Of a stretch of DNA of 64,000 nucleotides, positions 11,448 through 23,120 are shown piece by piece. A program made the translations under genes and the position numbers. Below the pieces are notes generated by a model. That model did no database searches. It had not been told where the DNA came from and saw nothing but the letters and a program-made list of their open reading frames with translations. Positions within the stretch are counted from its first letter, which is position 1. Each line of letters starts with the position of its first letter. The stretch covers positions 7,533,501 through 7,597,500 of the forward strand of contig NC_046676.1 of the NCBI RefSeq assembly GCF_003369915.1. Reading direction: 5' to 3'. Source of the DNA: Drosophila miranda (Eukaryota; Arthropoda; Insecta; Diptera; Drosophilidae).

Positions 11448-13508
11448 ATGGAAGCGCCCGTGTCAGTGATAAGGAAACAAGTAGAACAATACACGACAAA
11501 TTTATCTATGGCGGGCTCTGTAGGGGCTGTAAGCGTAGGAGCAGTGTTTCCAAACATTCTCCGTATGCAATTGACACATCACTGGCGAGGCATAGATGGA
11601 TGACTCAGGCAGGTGTCTGTCTGGTGGAGAGTCAGAGCTCTCCAACCAGATCCGTGACACTTTAGTTTTGGCTCTCCACGTAGCAGCATCGCGGATTTGG
11701 TTGTTCGTCGCTCATCGCTCATCATGGTCTTTGTTATGGTGACTTGCTGATTTGAAAGACACTCTCTCCCTTCGGGAACGAGTTTTTCGCTTAAGTCTTT
11801 TGTTTGGCTCTCGGTAAACATTTGAATTACTTTGCTATCTTTGCAGCACGTCACGCCGGCTAAATGCCGCGGCTGGACAACGTTTCTGCTGCTCATTTGC
11901 CTAAGCGTTACGGTGGGCACCACAATTCCTGTGGGATACTTCTTCGGCGTTCTCAATGCACCGGCCGAGCTCATCAAGCGCTGGTGTGAGGATATCCTGG
12001 CCAGCGAGTACGACACCATCATTAGCTCCAGCCAGCTAGATATACTGTGGACCAGCATCGTCTCCATCTATCTGATTGGGGGCATTTGTGGGTCCTGTTT
12101 CAGCGCCTTGTGCAGCGACAAATACGGCCGGTGAGTGGGACAAAATGGTGGAGTCCTTACTCAAGCTAACTCTGTGATTTATCTGGCTGCCTCTTTCAGG
12201 AAGGGCTGTCTCATGATAAGCGGCGCGATTCTCGTAGTTTGCGGCATGCTTTTTACCTGGTGTCGGGCTGCCAAGTCATTGGAGATGCTGATGGTTGGAC
12301 GCTTCTTGGGCGGGATCGCCTCTGCCTTGATTTTCACCGCCCAGCCCATGTATCTGCTGGAGCTGGCTCCCTCGGAGCTGAGCGGCAGTGTGGGCGTCTT
12401 CACCTGCATTGGGGTGACGGGTGGCATTTTGCTCGCACAAGTGCTGACCCTCTCCCAGTTGCTTGGCAACGAGAACCTGTGGCCCTACGCCCTGAGCTTC
12501 TACACACTGCTGGTGGTCGCCTCGCTGCTGCCCATGTGGTGGTTTCCGGAGAGTCCTCGCTGGCTCTACCTGCACAAGGGCGACTCGGCCGGCAGTGAGC
12601 TGGCGCTGCGGCGTATACGTGGTCAGGGGGCCGAGGAGGAAGTGCAGCGGGAACTGCTCGAGATGAAGGCCACGTTGGAGGCCCAGGCCCAGGCCAGCAG
12701 CAAGGCTAGCTCCCTATGTCAGGTTCTGGGTGATAGAGAGCTGTTTCTGCCCCTGCTTTTGGTCTGCTCCTTCCAAGCCACCCAACAGCTCAGTGGCATC
12801 AATGCTGTAGGTCCTGCAGCTTCCGCTTTAATCTGTGAGGAAATTGATGCCGATTCGAATCTTTTCAGATCTTCTTCTACTCCCTGTCCATTCTGACTCA
12901 GGCGGGCTTCTCGCCGGAGGCAGCCACCTGGCTGAATCTGGGCATTGGCGGATTCAATCTGTGCACTTCCCTGCTGGGCCCGCTTCTGGTCCACAAGTTC
13001 CCACGTCGCCCCCTGATGATGTTGTCCTGCGCCGTTTGCGCCCTTTCGCTTTTGGCCATGTCCATTGGTCTGTACTTCCTGGAGAGCTCGGGGAGCACGG
13101 TGCTGACCTATTTCTGTGCTGCCTTCATCCTCATCTTCATCCTGGGCTTCCAGATTGGTTTAGGTCCCATAGCCTACTTTATTGGCTCTGGTTCGTATCT
13201 GTTTAGCTCTCGTTTTGGCATTACCAGCTCATACAAGATTTGTTTCTTCCGCAGAGCTGCTCGAGGACTCGCCCCGTCCAGTGGCCATGTCGATGGGCAG
13301 CCTCTTCTCCTGGATTGGCAATTTCCTGGTGGGCATGTGCTTTCCCCTGCTCCAGAGCGTCTGGAGCTCCTTCGCGTTCATGCCCTGCATGTGCGTGTGC
13401 ATCTACTGCCTGCTGCTCACATGGCGCTATCTGCCAGAAACGCGAGGACGCGAGCCCAAAGATGTCAAGCCCCTGATGAGCCACGGTCTGCTCTCGAAAC
13501 TGGACTAG
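11448..13508 (+). CDS. MFS facilitated sugar transporter, second tandem copy
   Basis: Five coding exons: 11448-11528, 11847-12130, 12200-12806, 12869-13190 and 13255-13508, encoding 515 residues. The first exon is the least certain: MEAPVSVIRKQ... ends at GCT/GTAAGC in phase 0, which joins cleanly to HVTPAKCRGW. Motifs include KYGRKG, MYLLELAPSELSGS, FPESPRW, QQLSGINA and LPETRGR, as expected for a 12-TM SLC2-like porter. Compared with its neighbours, the intron that separates their 213-nt and 103-nt exons is absent, giving one 322-nt exon. The last donor (TCTG/GTTCGT) is weak but needed to keep the frame. It is one of the Drosophila sut1/2/3 group, exact copy unresolved. Substrate unknown. 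Confidence 0.86.
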
Positions 13509-13681
13509 AACTATGGATGGTGTTCAATAATCTACATATATATAATCAGTTATCATTATAATCAGTATAGTCACTTAATACAAATCCAAAATGCGACCAA
13601 CAATCGATTTCTTGATTAAAGGAGGCTGCGTTTTATCTGTCTGACATCTAGGAATCCAGCAAAAGCTAAAATACAACCACA

Positions 13682-15356
13682 ATGGACGAGAAGAAGCAGG
13701 GCTGGACAGCGTTCCTGCTGCTTATCTGCGTGTGCATCACCTTGGGGGCCGTCATTCCCATCGGATACTCGTTTGGCGTGATCAACGCACCAGCCCAGGT
13801 GGGTGGGTGGAGAGGAGCCATAGCCATAGCCATAGCTCAATACTAATCCCTTATTAGTTCATCAGACTTTGGATCTTCGAGTCGGCCCAGTCCAGATACT
13901 CGACCGTCTTGGGCGACTCTCAGCTGACAACTCTGATGGCCTGTGTAGCGTCCATGTTCCAAGTCGGTGGCATTGTGGGTTCTCTGGTTGCGCCCGGCTG
14001 CAACACGAAGCTGGGACGCAAGGGCAGCCTACTTGTCAGTGGAGCCCTGCTCACCGTTGCCGCGATTCTGCAGTTGTTCTGCCGCATGGCCAGCTCGGTG
14101 GAAATGCTGCTCCTTGGGCGACTGACAGGCGGCATAGGAGCTGGCCTGGTCTACACCACTCAGCCCATGTACCTGGTGGAGCTGGCGCCGGCTGAACTGA
14201 GCGGCAGCGTGGGCGTCTTCACCTGTATCGGCATCACAGGCGGGGTTGTGGTGGGTCAGTTCTTTTCCTTCGATTTCCTGTTGGGCACTAGCAAGCACTG
14301 GCATTGTGCCCTGGGTGGCTATGTGATACTGGTGATCATTGGCCTTGCGCCGCTTCTCTGGTTCCCCGAGAGCCCCAGATACTTGATGTCCAAGGGCAAC
14401 AGGGGTAAGACCCGAGCGATTCTTGTGCGACTGCGGAAGAGCGAGCAGCGCGTGGACACGGAGCTGGCGGAGATTGAGGCCGCCTTGGCCGTCGCAGTGG
14501 AGAAGAGTAGCATGGCGGACGTGATCCGCAACAGCAAGCTGACGATGCCCCTGATCATTGTGTGCTCCTTCCATTTGGTTCAGCAAATGAGCGGCATAAA
14601 TGCGGTAGGCGGTGGGATATGGCATTGCCCAGACAGGGCCATTCCAGCATAATCTTTCTCCCGCCCCCAGATCTGGTTATATTCCGTGTCCATTTTCACA
14701 GATGCTGGATTCACCTTGGAAGTGGCTTTGTGGCTAAATTTCGCCGAGGGAGTGCTGAACTTTTTCGTTGCCCTCTTCGGACCCTGGATGATGGCCAGCT
14801 TCAACAGGCGAATCATGATGATGCTCTCCTGCCTATTCTCATCCATTTTTCTGTCTTTGCTCAGCGTCGGGCTCGAGCTTATGGTAGCAACACCTTGAAT
14901 AGACGTATACCTTTGGCATACGCTTACGTATCCTTTCACCTTAGAGCTCGTACCAGAAGGTTTCCTACGGCTGCATCCTCTTTCTGTCGCTGTACATCGT
15001 TGCCTTTAACTTGGGTCTGGGACCCATGCCCTTCTTCATTGGCTCTGGTGAGTATCCGAAATGTGCATGTGCTATGTTCATCACTCTTTGGCCTATTGAT
15101 AGAGATCTTCGAGGTGTCGCCACGTCCCGCTGCAATGGCCTTGGGCAGCCTGACCAATTGGCTATCCAACTTTCTGCTTGGCATGGTGTTCCCCCTCCTG
15201 CAGTCGGGCATTGGACCGTTTGCCTTTATACCCTGCTCTCTGATATGCCTCTATGGATTCCTCCTGACCTGCCGCTACTTGCCGGAGACCAGGAACCGCA
15301 ATCCCAAGGATGTGGCGCCTTTGCTGCAGAAAGGCCTCAAGTCGAAGATCAAGTGA
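13682..15356 (+). CDS. MFS facilitated sugar transporter, third tandem copy
   Basis: Five coding exons: 13682-13798, 13858-14604, 14671-14883, 14945-15047 and 15103-15356, encoding 477 residues. It starts MDEKKQGWTAF directly before TM1, so its N-terminus is shorter than in the other copies. Motifs: KLGRKG, MYLVELAPAELSGS, FPESPRY, QQMSGINA and LPETRNR. The last three exons (213, 103 and 254 nt) have exactly the lengths of those in the first copy, showing descent by tandem duplication. Only about 170 bp separate it from the second copy, so the promoter must be compact. It is one of sut1/2/3; being nearest the K2P gene it may be sut1, but this is only inferred from remembered gene numbering. 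Confidence 0.88.
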
Positions 15357-18300
15357 AACAAAAAGTGAAAAATTAAATATATTTCAGCTGCATATATGTA
15401 CATACATACATACATGTTAGGGTATGCGTACGTCGGTGCGAGTCTAGCGAAAAAATATTGTAGAATGCGCTCTGCTCTCTCCGTCTCGACAGCCTCCTCT
15501 CCACCCTCCTCCACATAGACGATCGCCACGGCCAACAATGGAGGCAGGCAGGGCGACGCGACGTCACAGGTAATGCGTCAAGATTAGCGCTTTGTGTATG
15601 TTGTCTATAAATACAGCCAGTGGGCCACAGTGGGCCACGGAGCGTCGAGGAGAGCGCACGCGGCTTGCGAATGAGGCACTTGCTCCGGGATCGGGTCGAA
15701 TTGGTTTGGCAGCGGCAGCGGCAGCGCGCACACGAAAGTGAATTGAAGTGAAAAGAAATGAAGTAATGTGCGGTTAAAAATACACCAAGTAACGAAACAA
15801 ATACAAGACAAGCAACAGCATTAAGTAATTTCCAATAGAATAGAACTCCCAAGCCAAATTCGGAGGCATTCGGTGCGTTAAATAACACTGATAAAATAAT
15901 ATACAGAGCAGAGGCGCGTACCGTACAAACATAAATACTCGCATCGTTCTGTTCTGTTCTGTTCTACATGTACAATTCGAAAATACATCAGATCAGCGAA
16001 ACCGAAACAGAAACAGAGCAGAGCAGCATTGGGATAGCGGTGCTTTCTCATTCATGACGTCACGGCCACGAGTGCACGAGGTGAACATCTGGCAAGGAAG
16101 AACGCAGCGCAGCGCAGCGGCAGGCAGTTGGGGCCAGAACAAAACGACTCTGGCAACTGTCATAATAAACAGGTTTGTAATTTGGATAAATAGCAGCGTG
16201 AATAGGAATGCATGGGGGTGGAGATCCTACCAGGAGGCTACGGCGAGGATCACGACAGGGTGTAGTGGTGCAGGGGGTGGCGCACGCAACTCGATACGCA
16301 TTCAATACACGCATTTCCCCCCACCCCACACAAAGTATGCGGTCAATGCACGAAAATCAGTTTTTGGCTCCGTCCGTGTACTGTCAGGTCAGTTGGTGGC
16401 TTGGCCAGAGTATTCTGGCCATCAATATGCGTGGACGTGGATGTCGTCGTTGTGGTTTTTAATTTTTGTTTTTGTACGTGTTTTCTTGTTTTTCTTGTAA
16501 GTATTGCGATATTAGTGTGTCATTTTGCTCTTTTTGTCCGGTATAATTAAATTTGAAAATCTCTTCTCGTGTAGCCGCTGACACTTAACATTCTGTGCCT
16601 GTCTGTCATATTTAAGCAGCTTTTTTCGTTTCTAATTTTCTTCTTGGCATGGCAAATTAAATGCTGAAAATTAATTGTGCAAGTCTGCTGTCTGAAGGAT
16701 CTGCACCGTGACTCAGCCTGTGTCTAATGAGCCCCCGAACAGACAGATGATTGACAGATGGAACGTAATACTAACAGAATTCGGAACTCTACGGAAAAGT
16801 AAAAATAGGGAAATTCCGCTCAGCGGTAGTCCTTACATTTCAGTTTCCCACAGAAAAGCGGTTTCCATAAGTGTTTTCCAAACAATTCCAGATGCCCATG
16901 ACGCATTTTAGTTCTTAACTAGAAGGCCAAGAAAAAATTGAAAGAGCCACTTCCAAGAAATAAATATATGTAGGTAACAATAAAATTGCTGATCGGAGTA
17001 GGGGCTTAATCGACTACAATGCATCCATTTCCTTGATATAGCATCATATGTATATCGATTGTTTTGATCTTCCACCAGTCAAATATACCCATGACCCATG
17101 GGGCAGAGATAAAAAGCAGGCCAGCCCAGAACTACAATACATTAATTAGCGAGCAGTTTCCGCCGTCTTCAGCTTTGATCTTTATTTGCGGCTAATCTAT
17201 GGATTTTTGGGTAAGCAGACCCCCGCATAAATGTCTTGAAAGGCTATTCAAAGAGCAATTATAATTAAAATATCTACGCAATGCAGAACAGATATTTTGT
17301 GCAATAGAAACCGACTTTACGGCCTGATGGACCCCAGACAGCGAAGGCGCATTGCGCTTTGCCATCCAAAAATATCGCGGAAAAACTCGTCAAGATTGCC
17401 ATTTAATTGCCGACTACACACCGGACCGGACTGCACTCCGCCGCACTCTTCACTGACCGGGACCCGATCGTCCTAATTGAGCTGTACCTCCCCTGTATCT
17501 TCTCCTCTGAATACTCCTCTACGAATATCAAGAACATGCTCGCTCGTAGACATTCCATTTGGCAGGGATCAGCTTTTTAGCTCGGTTCCGCCCCTAATGT
17601 GTTTTTCTTTACGCGTCCCGTCTTGTGTATTTTGTGTACACTCATCATGCGTAGTAGAATCAATAGTTTCTGGGCGAGTCAATAAAATATACATATATTT
17701 CCCTGAACATCCAAGGCCAGCTCCAAACTATGGTTTGCCCCAAAAACTATGGGCGGCAATAAAAGTGTTTCTCTGGCCACAAATTAGACTAATGACTGTG
17801 GTTAGGGGCTGGGGCTGGGCCTGGTGCTGGGCCTGGGGGCGGCTGTCCAAAGCAGAAGTTTATAAAAATAATCTCAAATGAACTCGTATTTCACACCCAC
17901 TAAATTAAACCTTCGAAAACGAAATGAAAAACTAAACAACAGCAACAAAAGGTGTTTTGGCGTTTGGCGTTTGGCAACCGCTACCACAGACGACGGACCG
18001 CATCGACAGACAGCGAATCGCACCGCATCGCATCATTAGGAACTCTCCAATTTGACGCCATCGCTACGCCATTAATTCTTGAATGTAGACGAGTGTCATC
18101 CTCCGTCCACGCGAGAAAATTGAAATACCACACACAAGCAGTAGATCGATCCGTGGGGATGGCATGGGATGGGATGAGATGATGTGACTGTTCCATAGGC
18201 CAGCTGCCAAGATTGTAGTCCAATAATTCATGTTCATGTTGGCCATTTATTAAAAAACAAACAAACACACATAGCATTAAGATATATCGGGCAACACTCC

Positions 18301-19558
18301 ATAGGCATCCTTTCGACTATAAGATACCCTGTGCATGAGCATCTCTTACGAAAACGATCCTCAGAGATTTATTTAAACTTGAAAATTTATTAGTTGATCT
18401 TCCGGGAAGCTACTAATTAAAAAATCTGATAATATTCCTATTTTTATTTTCTGATGGTACTTACAGTCTCGAGCCATTTCGATTTTTCATTCTGCTATCT
18501 ACATTTTTTTGTTCGCCTGCTGATTTTAAGGGCGATTACAACATCAGCAACAATCCATTACAAGCAAAAACACTTGCCGCAACACTATACCACCTGGTAC
18601 TCAGCATATGTTGTGCAAAGATTTATGTGACTTGTACAATTTATTCCTTCACTCCTCTATTCTTTTTCTATCTAACGACAAATATTAGAGCTGTTTCGAC
18701 TCGCTCACTCCGCCGGGGGCGCCACTTACTGAGGAAAACAGTGGAAACAGCGAGTGCATGGAACCAAAATTTCGCATTCTAATAGATAAGTCCGTTCCCT
18801 AAGAAATTACAAGAATCTCCGTTTCATTCGAAGCACACCTAACCTTCTTTCATTCATTCATTAGTTGCCATCCTAATTATTAATATTTATATGAATATTT
18901 TCTCTTGATTAATCCGCACGCATATTCACACGCATGAATTCACTACGCAATGCGGAATGGAATGGAATCTCTGATCGCCTGGAAATTCTGTGTAGCATAG
19001 CATGTACATACATATGTACTCGTAAACTACGAGTAGGTGCAAAATGGTATCCAAACTCTGTCCGGACAGTACTAAAACAATGTATCAAGATCTTTACGAG
19101 TATGCGTTGCAGATCGTATATTGCACGATAATCCCAGACTAGACTATAAAAATAAAACACCTACTCGTACAGGCAAGGCAACTTACTCGTACGGGCACAC
19201 ACATGAACACTCATTCGTACGTTCCGAATCCGTCCATTGCTCGCAAAGATTTATGGCCGCTAAGGCTAAGCACTTTGATAATATAGCCAGCGTTTTGTTT
19301 ATTTACCACTTTGTGTGTTTGGGCTAAACTGCGAGTAATCACGGATATATTTAGCGATAGGTGTGCAGGAAATCCTTTGGGGCGTCACTCAAGCCCTCCT
19401 ATCGTATATTTACAGCTCTACAACGCCCAATGCCAATGGGAGACAGGCGCAGGACACTCGGCTCGAAGCATGTCCAAGCAAACGCCAGTGGAACGCCCAG
19501 CGAAATCGGAAACGAAACGGAAACGAGCTGCTAAGCGGATCCGAGCACGAGGCCAGAC
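15357..19558. other. Long non-coding region upstream of the K2P gene
   Basis: No convincing protein-coding gene. A CpG-containing, TE-free segment at about 15600-16160 resembles a promoter and 5'UTR, with a (TTCTG)n tract at about 15945-15965. Consensus-like donors occur near 16498 and 17214. An acceptor (ATATTTACAG) lies near 19411, so one or more non-coding 5' exons of the K2P gene probably lie here. Small ATG-started frames inside it show no family features. Confidence 0.45.
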
Positions 19559-21049
19559 ATGTCCTCACGACGGAGCTCATTCCGCCGGAAGGAGAAGCCA
19601 GCATTTCAACGATTCAAGGATCACTGCCGCCACTTCACGGCCTTCATGTTCAGCAATGTGGGCATCATACTGCTAGTCACCTTCTACACGATTGGCGGCG
19701 CCTTTATATTCCAGGCCATCGAAATCTTCGAATACGAGCGACTCAGGTCGGAGAAGCCGCATCGGTTCATCGAGCGCAATGTCAGCGGGGAGTGCCTCAC
19801 GCGCATCTGGGAGCTGACGGCCGAAAACATTAGTTTCTTCGACCACAAGGCCTACAGGAAACGGTGAGATATAGCTAACAACTAAGAAAATCATAAACTA
19901 AACTAGACTATTCTACGCTTTTAGTGTCAATGACGTACTTCTGGAGTACCAGCGGGCGATTGTTAAGAAGCAACTGAAGGGACCCGATGTGGAGCAATGG
20001 AGCTTCTCGGGGGCCTTTCTCTATTCGCTGACCGTCATCACAACGATCGGATATGGTAACATAACACCCCATTCCGAGTGGGGTAAGCTGGCGACCATTC
20101 TGTATGCGATAATCGGGATGCCTTTGTTCCTGCTCTACCTCTCAAACATTGGCGATGTGCTGGCCAAGTCCTTCAAGTGGATTTACTCCAAGGTCTGCCT
20201 GTGCCGCATATGTCCTGGAGTGGCCAAGCGCCGGATAATACGGGAGAGACGAAAGATGCGACATCTTGCGCGGGCGGTGAGTGAGAGCGTCTCTCATCAA
20301 GTGGGATATCATCACACATATAATTTCAGCTCCAAATGCACCACATGGAGGGTGGCGGCGGAAGCAGTAGCTACTCCAGCAGCAGCTCTACCACCAACAG
20401 CAACAGCAACAGCAGCAGTAGCACCGACTACACGAAGAGCTCTTATCACAGCTCCAGCATCGTGGATGTGGCGTACAGCGGATCCGATTCGGATATTGAG
20501 CGAGAGATACGCGGCAGCACGGATGAGATAACTGTCCCTCTGACAGTCTGCATTTTTGTCATGGTCGGGTAAGAGCTGCAGACTTCTCAAAATGCTGCCA
20601 CACACAGATCCCTTAAACACGCTGCACTCCTTCTCTTTCAGGTACATTCTGTGGGGTGCCTTGCTCTTCGGTCGCTGGGAGGACTGGAACTACTTGGATG
20701 GCAGTTACTTTTGCTTAATCTCGCTCAGCAGTATTGGATTTGGGGATTTGGTGCCAGGCGACCGGGTGGTAAGATCATCACGAATACAAATAAGAACCGT
20801 CTATGAGCTTTCTCTTGATAGATAACCGCCGATAGGGACAAAGTTGAGGTCAGCTTTATTCTCTGTGCCGTATATCTATTGCTGGGAATGGCCGTGATTG
20901 CCATGTGCTTCAATCTGATGCAGGTAAGTGATCGTATTCTGTCGTTTAATGGATCTAATGATTCTTCTTTATGACAGGAGGAAGTCGTACACAACATACG
21001 AGCTATTAAGCGGGGATTCAAAGCCTGCTTCCGTTGTCGCAGCTCTTAG
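19559..21049 (+). CDS. CG8713: Two-pore-domain (K2P) potassium channel
   Basis: Six coding exons: 19559-19863, 19925-20276, 20330-20568, 20642-20768, 20822-20923 and 20978-21049, for 398 residues. The protein forms a K+-selective leak channel as a dimer in the plasma membrane. Two pore loops are visible: TTIGYGN (about residues 141-147) and SSIGFGD (about 328-334), each a variant of TxGYG/F-G. TM1 lies at about 22-45; TM2 follows the first pore (LYAIIGMPLFLLYLSNIG), and TM3 and TM4 flank the second. The intracellular loop between TM2 and TM3 (about 220-290) carries a Ser/Asn-rich stretch, residues that also read as a degenerate AGC repeat in DNA. The C-terminal tail is very short and ends in a Cys-rich FKACFRCRSS. 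Position next to the sugar transporters fits D. melanogaster CG8713. Confidence 0.9.
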
Positions 21050-21296
21050 AGGCCTCTGGTCCGGGTCTTGGGTTCCCAATTACAATTACGTTTTATCGTA
21101 CAAAATTATAATTATTTAAATTTTTTATCTTTAGGTAGATTTGTACATATAGTAGGGCTAACTACGACTAAGTAGGACTAGAAAGAATATGTTTCTTCAT
21201 GAAAGGGACATTTAATACGCTGCTACACCCTAAGACATATTGCAATTGCCTTGAAGGGCGAACAGTAAATTTTGAAAACGTAGACAAATCAGCGGC

Positions 21297-21302
21297 AATA
21301 AA
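21297..21302 (+). terminator. Putative poly(A) signal of the K2P gene
   Basis: AATAAA lies 248 bp after the K2P stop and immediately next to the stop codon (21303-21305) of the opposing minus-strand gene, so the K2P transcript should end within the 3' coding end of that gene. Confidence 0.5.
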
Positions 21303-22370
21303 TCACGTGCGCTTCATCCATTTCATTGGCTCTTTATTAAACCGATCCAAACGCTTTTTTCTTGCCAGCAAAGCCTTCACCTCGTGGTCTAGTTGCAGCT
21401 GAGGGCAGACGGACAGCTGTATGTAGTTGGGCACTGTGGAGGAACGCCTATCAATGCAGGCCTCCTGAAACTGTTGGACCAACTCTTCGGCTATGTTCCC
21501 TTGGGCGGACGTTGTCATCAGATCGAAGGCCGTACTTTTCAGCGCATCAAACTGTTCTTTTGTCTTGGCAGTGACCTGCCTTTGGATGGTTTCCCTTTGG
21601 ACAACAGACAAGCTGATATCATTTTGCAGGTCGTAGGGCTCAATAGTCTTGTGTGTGTCCTCAAGGAAGTTCCGCCTGCGCACTTCTATATGCATGCTCG
21701 GATTTGGACCCTTCGTTGCAGATAGTGGTTGCCGTTTCTTGTTTTGCACCGGCGACCATTTCGGCGGCGGTTTGGCTTTGCCGATATTGTTGGTCGTACG
21801 ACGCGCGTAAGTGCGCTCCGGCGGCTTCACCCGTATTGAGCTTCTCAGAGGTGGGCTTGCGTTCAAATTAGAGTTGGGTGTGCTCGACACACTCATCCTC
21901 GCGTCTGTGATGCCGTCTTCAGGCGGCAGAGGCGGAGGAGGGGAGGACTGGTTCACATGAAGAGATACGTCCTGTATCTCGGATTCGAATGGAATTGCTT
22001 GGCTTGGCTCAACGGTTTTGTTGGCAGCGCGGATACGACGAACAGAAAGTGAAGTTGGAGTGCTCCCTGCCAGAGGTGGTGGCAGTGTAGACGAAATCAT
22101 CCTCTTCGGTGCTCGCACCGGCGGACAACTGCTCACAGGTTGAACGATCGGGTATGTGGTCAAGCTGGACTCACTGCAGCACCGTCTATTCATCGTAATG
22201 TTTTGGAGGGTGATCCGGTCGTTGACAATCTGCGGTATGAACAGCTCCGTGTCATACCCCGGGCACTCCACCATCACCCCTTCCGACTGCAAATGAATTG
22301 TGAATGATAGCGTACTTTTTCTCACCAGCGCCGGCAACGACGGATTCGATTTTGCTGGTGTGGGTGCCAT
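21303..22370 (-). CDS. Uncharacterised single-exon protein, 355 residues
   Basis: A single open frame starts at ATG 22368-22370 and ends at TGA 21303-21305. I do not recognise the family. The N-terminal 70 residues look globular (ECPGYDTELFIPQIVNDR). The middle (about 70-220) is low-complexity and rich in Pro, Ser, Thr and Arg. The C-terminal 100 residues look helical and basic, with AKTKEQFDALKSTAFDLM and a KALLARKKRLDRF stretch near the end. No signal peptide or membrane segment is seen. It faces the K2P gene tail to tail, and a LINE fragment lies about 200 bp beyond its 5' end. The overall design (short folded N-terminus, disordered middle, helical basic tail) would suit a nuclear or cytoskeletal scaffold, but that is a guess. 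The intact 1-kb frame makes a real gene likely. Confidence 0.75.
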   Translation of the reverse strand: MAPTPAKSNPSLPALVRKSTLSFTIHLQSEGVMVECPGYDTELFIPQIVNDRITLQNITMNRRCCSESSLTTYPIVQPVSSCPPVRAPKRMISSTLPPPLAGSTPTSLSVRRIRAANKTVEPSQAIPFESEIQDVSLHVNQSSPPPPLPPEDGITDARMSVSSTPNSNLNASPPLRSSIRVKPPERTYARRTTNNIGKAKPPPKWSPVQNKKRQPLSATKGPNPSMHIEVRRRNFLEDTHKTIEPYDLQNDISLSVVQRETIQRQVTAKTKEQFDALKSTAFDLMTTSAQGNIAEELVQQFQEACIDRRSSTVPNYIQLSVCPQLQLDHEVKALLARKKRLDRFNKEPMKWMKRT

Positions 22371-22569
22371 TGGAATGAATTAACGTATGCCTTCCGATGG
22401 GGATAATTTTTACCAAAATTAATATCAATGTTGTAGCAAACTATTTGTGTGATGGCTGTGTAAAAGAACGATGTAAGCAACTAGAAAGAACAACTAGAAT
22501 GAAGTAAAACAAACTGTGAACTTACTGGAATGTTTCCGACTGTTTTTGGAAAATTATGATAAATTATGA

Positions 22570-23120
22570 TGGGATTATTTGGCCGCCCGCCTTTTGAAGG
22601 TGGAAATTGCCAAGTCAAAGAATAGAAGATGTTGGAGTACTGTTTATAGCTTTACATCAATTTCGTCGATGAAGTCAATTAGTGTTTGGTACGCGCTGAT
22701 GTTTTCTTTTTCAAAGAATTTGTATATATCATTATATTTTCTTGGATATGGGAAGTTTTGCCTTGTTGTGTTGTACTTTGTACAATTGAAAATTAAATGC
22801 GAGGCGTTATCGATACTATCGCATGTATCACATATGTTACTAGGAACTACATGCATTTTGGCGAGAGTGTGCCTATCGAATGCGTTACCACTAAGCAGTC
22901 TGTTGATTTTAGCGTCAATGGCTTTAAGCTTAGTTTTATTTAGGAACCACGGTTTGGATGATGTTGAGGGGAAAAGCGAGCAGTAACCTCGGTGCTTGAT
23001 ACTAGCAAACTCGGCGTATTCTCTCTCCCATTCTGATGATAAAATTTAAATTTGTTGGTCAAAAAAGAGAGGCTTCGATTGTGCTCGGTGATGGAATTTT
23101 TATAATTATTATAGGGTTGC
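22570..23120 (-). mobile_element. 5'-truncated I-clade LINE fragment (C-terminal end of ORF2)
   Basis: The minus strand reads an open frame from about 23040 to 22644: EWEREYAEFASIKHRGYC..., then KPWFLNKTKLKAIDAKINRL, then SNICDTCDSIDNASHLIFNC. The last part is the CCHC-like cysteine/histidine motif (C-x2-C...H...C) found after the RNase H domain of I-factor-type LINEs. The frame ends DEIDVKL and is followed by about 70 bp of 3'UTR and an AT-rich tail with repeated CATAAT-type units near 22560. Reverse transcriptase and RNase H are missing, so the copy is dead on arrival. A matching frame upstream (FLTNKFKFYHQN) shows one frame change near 23040. No clear target-site duplication was found. Confidence 0.75.

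Noticed and set aside
14029-14625. Minus-strand ORF over the third sugar transporter
   Set aside because: Antisense of the MFS exon; composition is that of a shadow frame.
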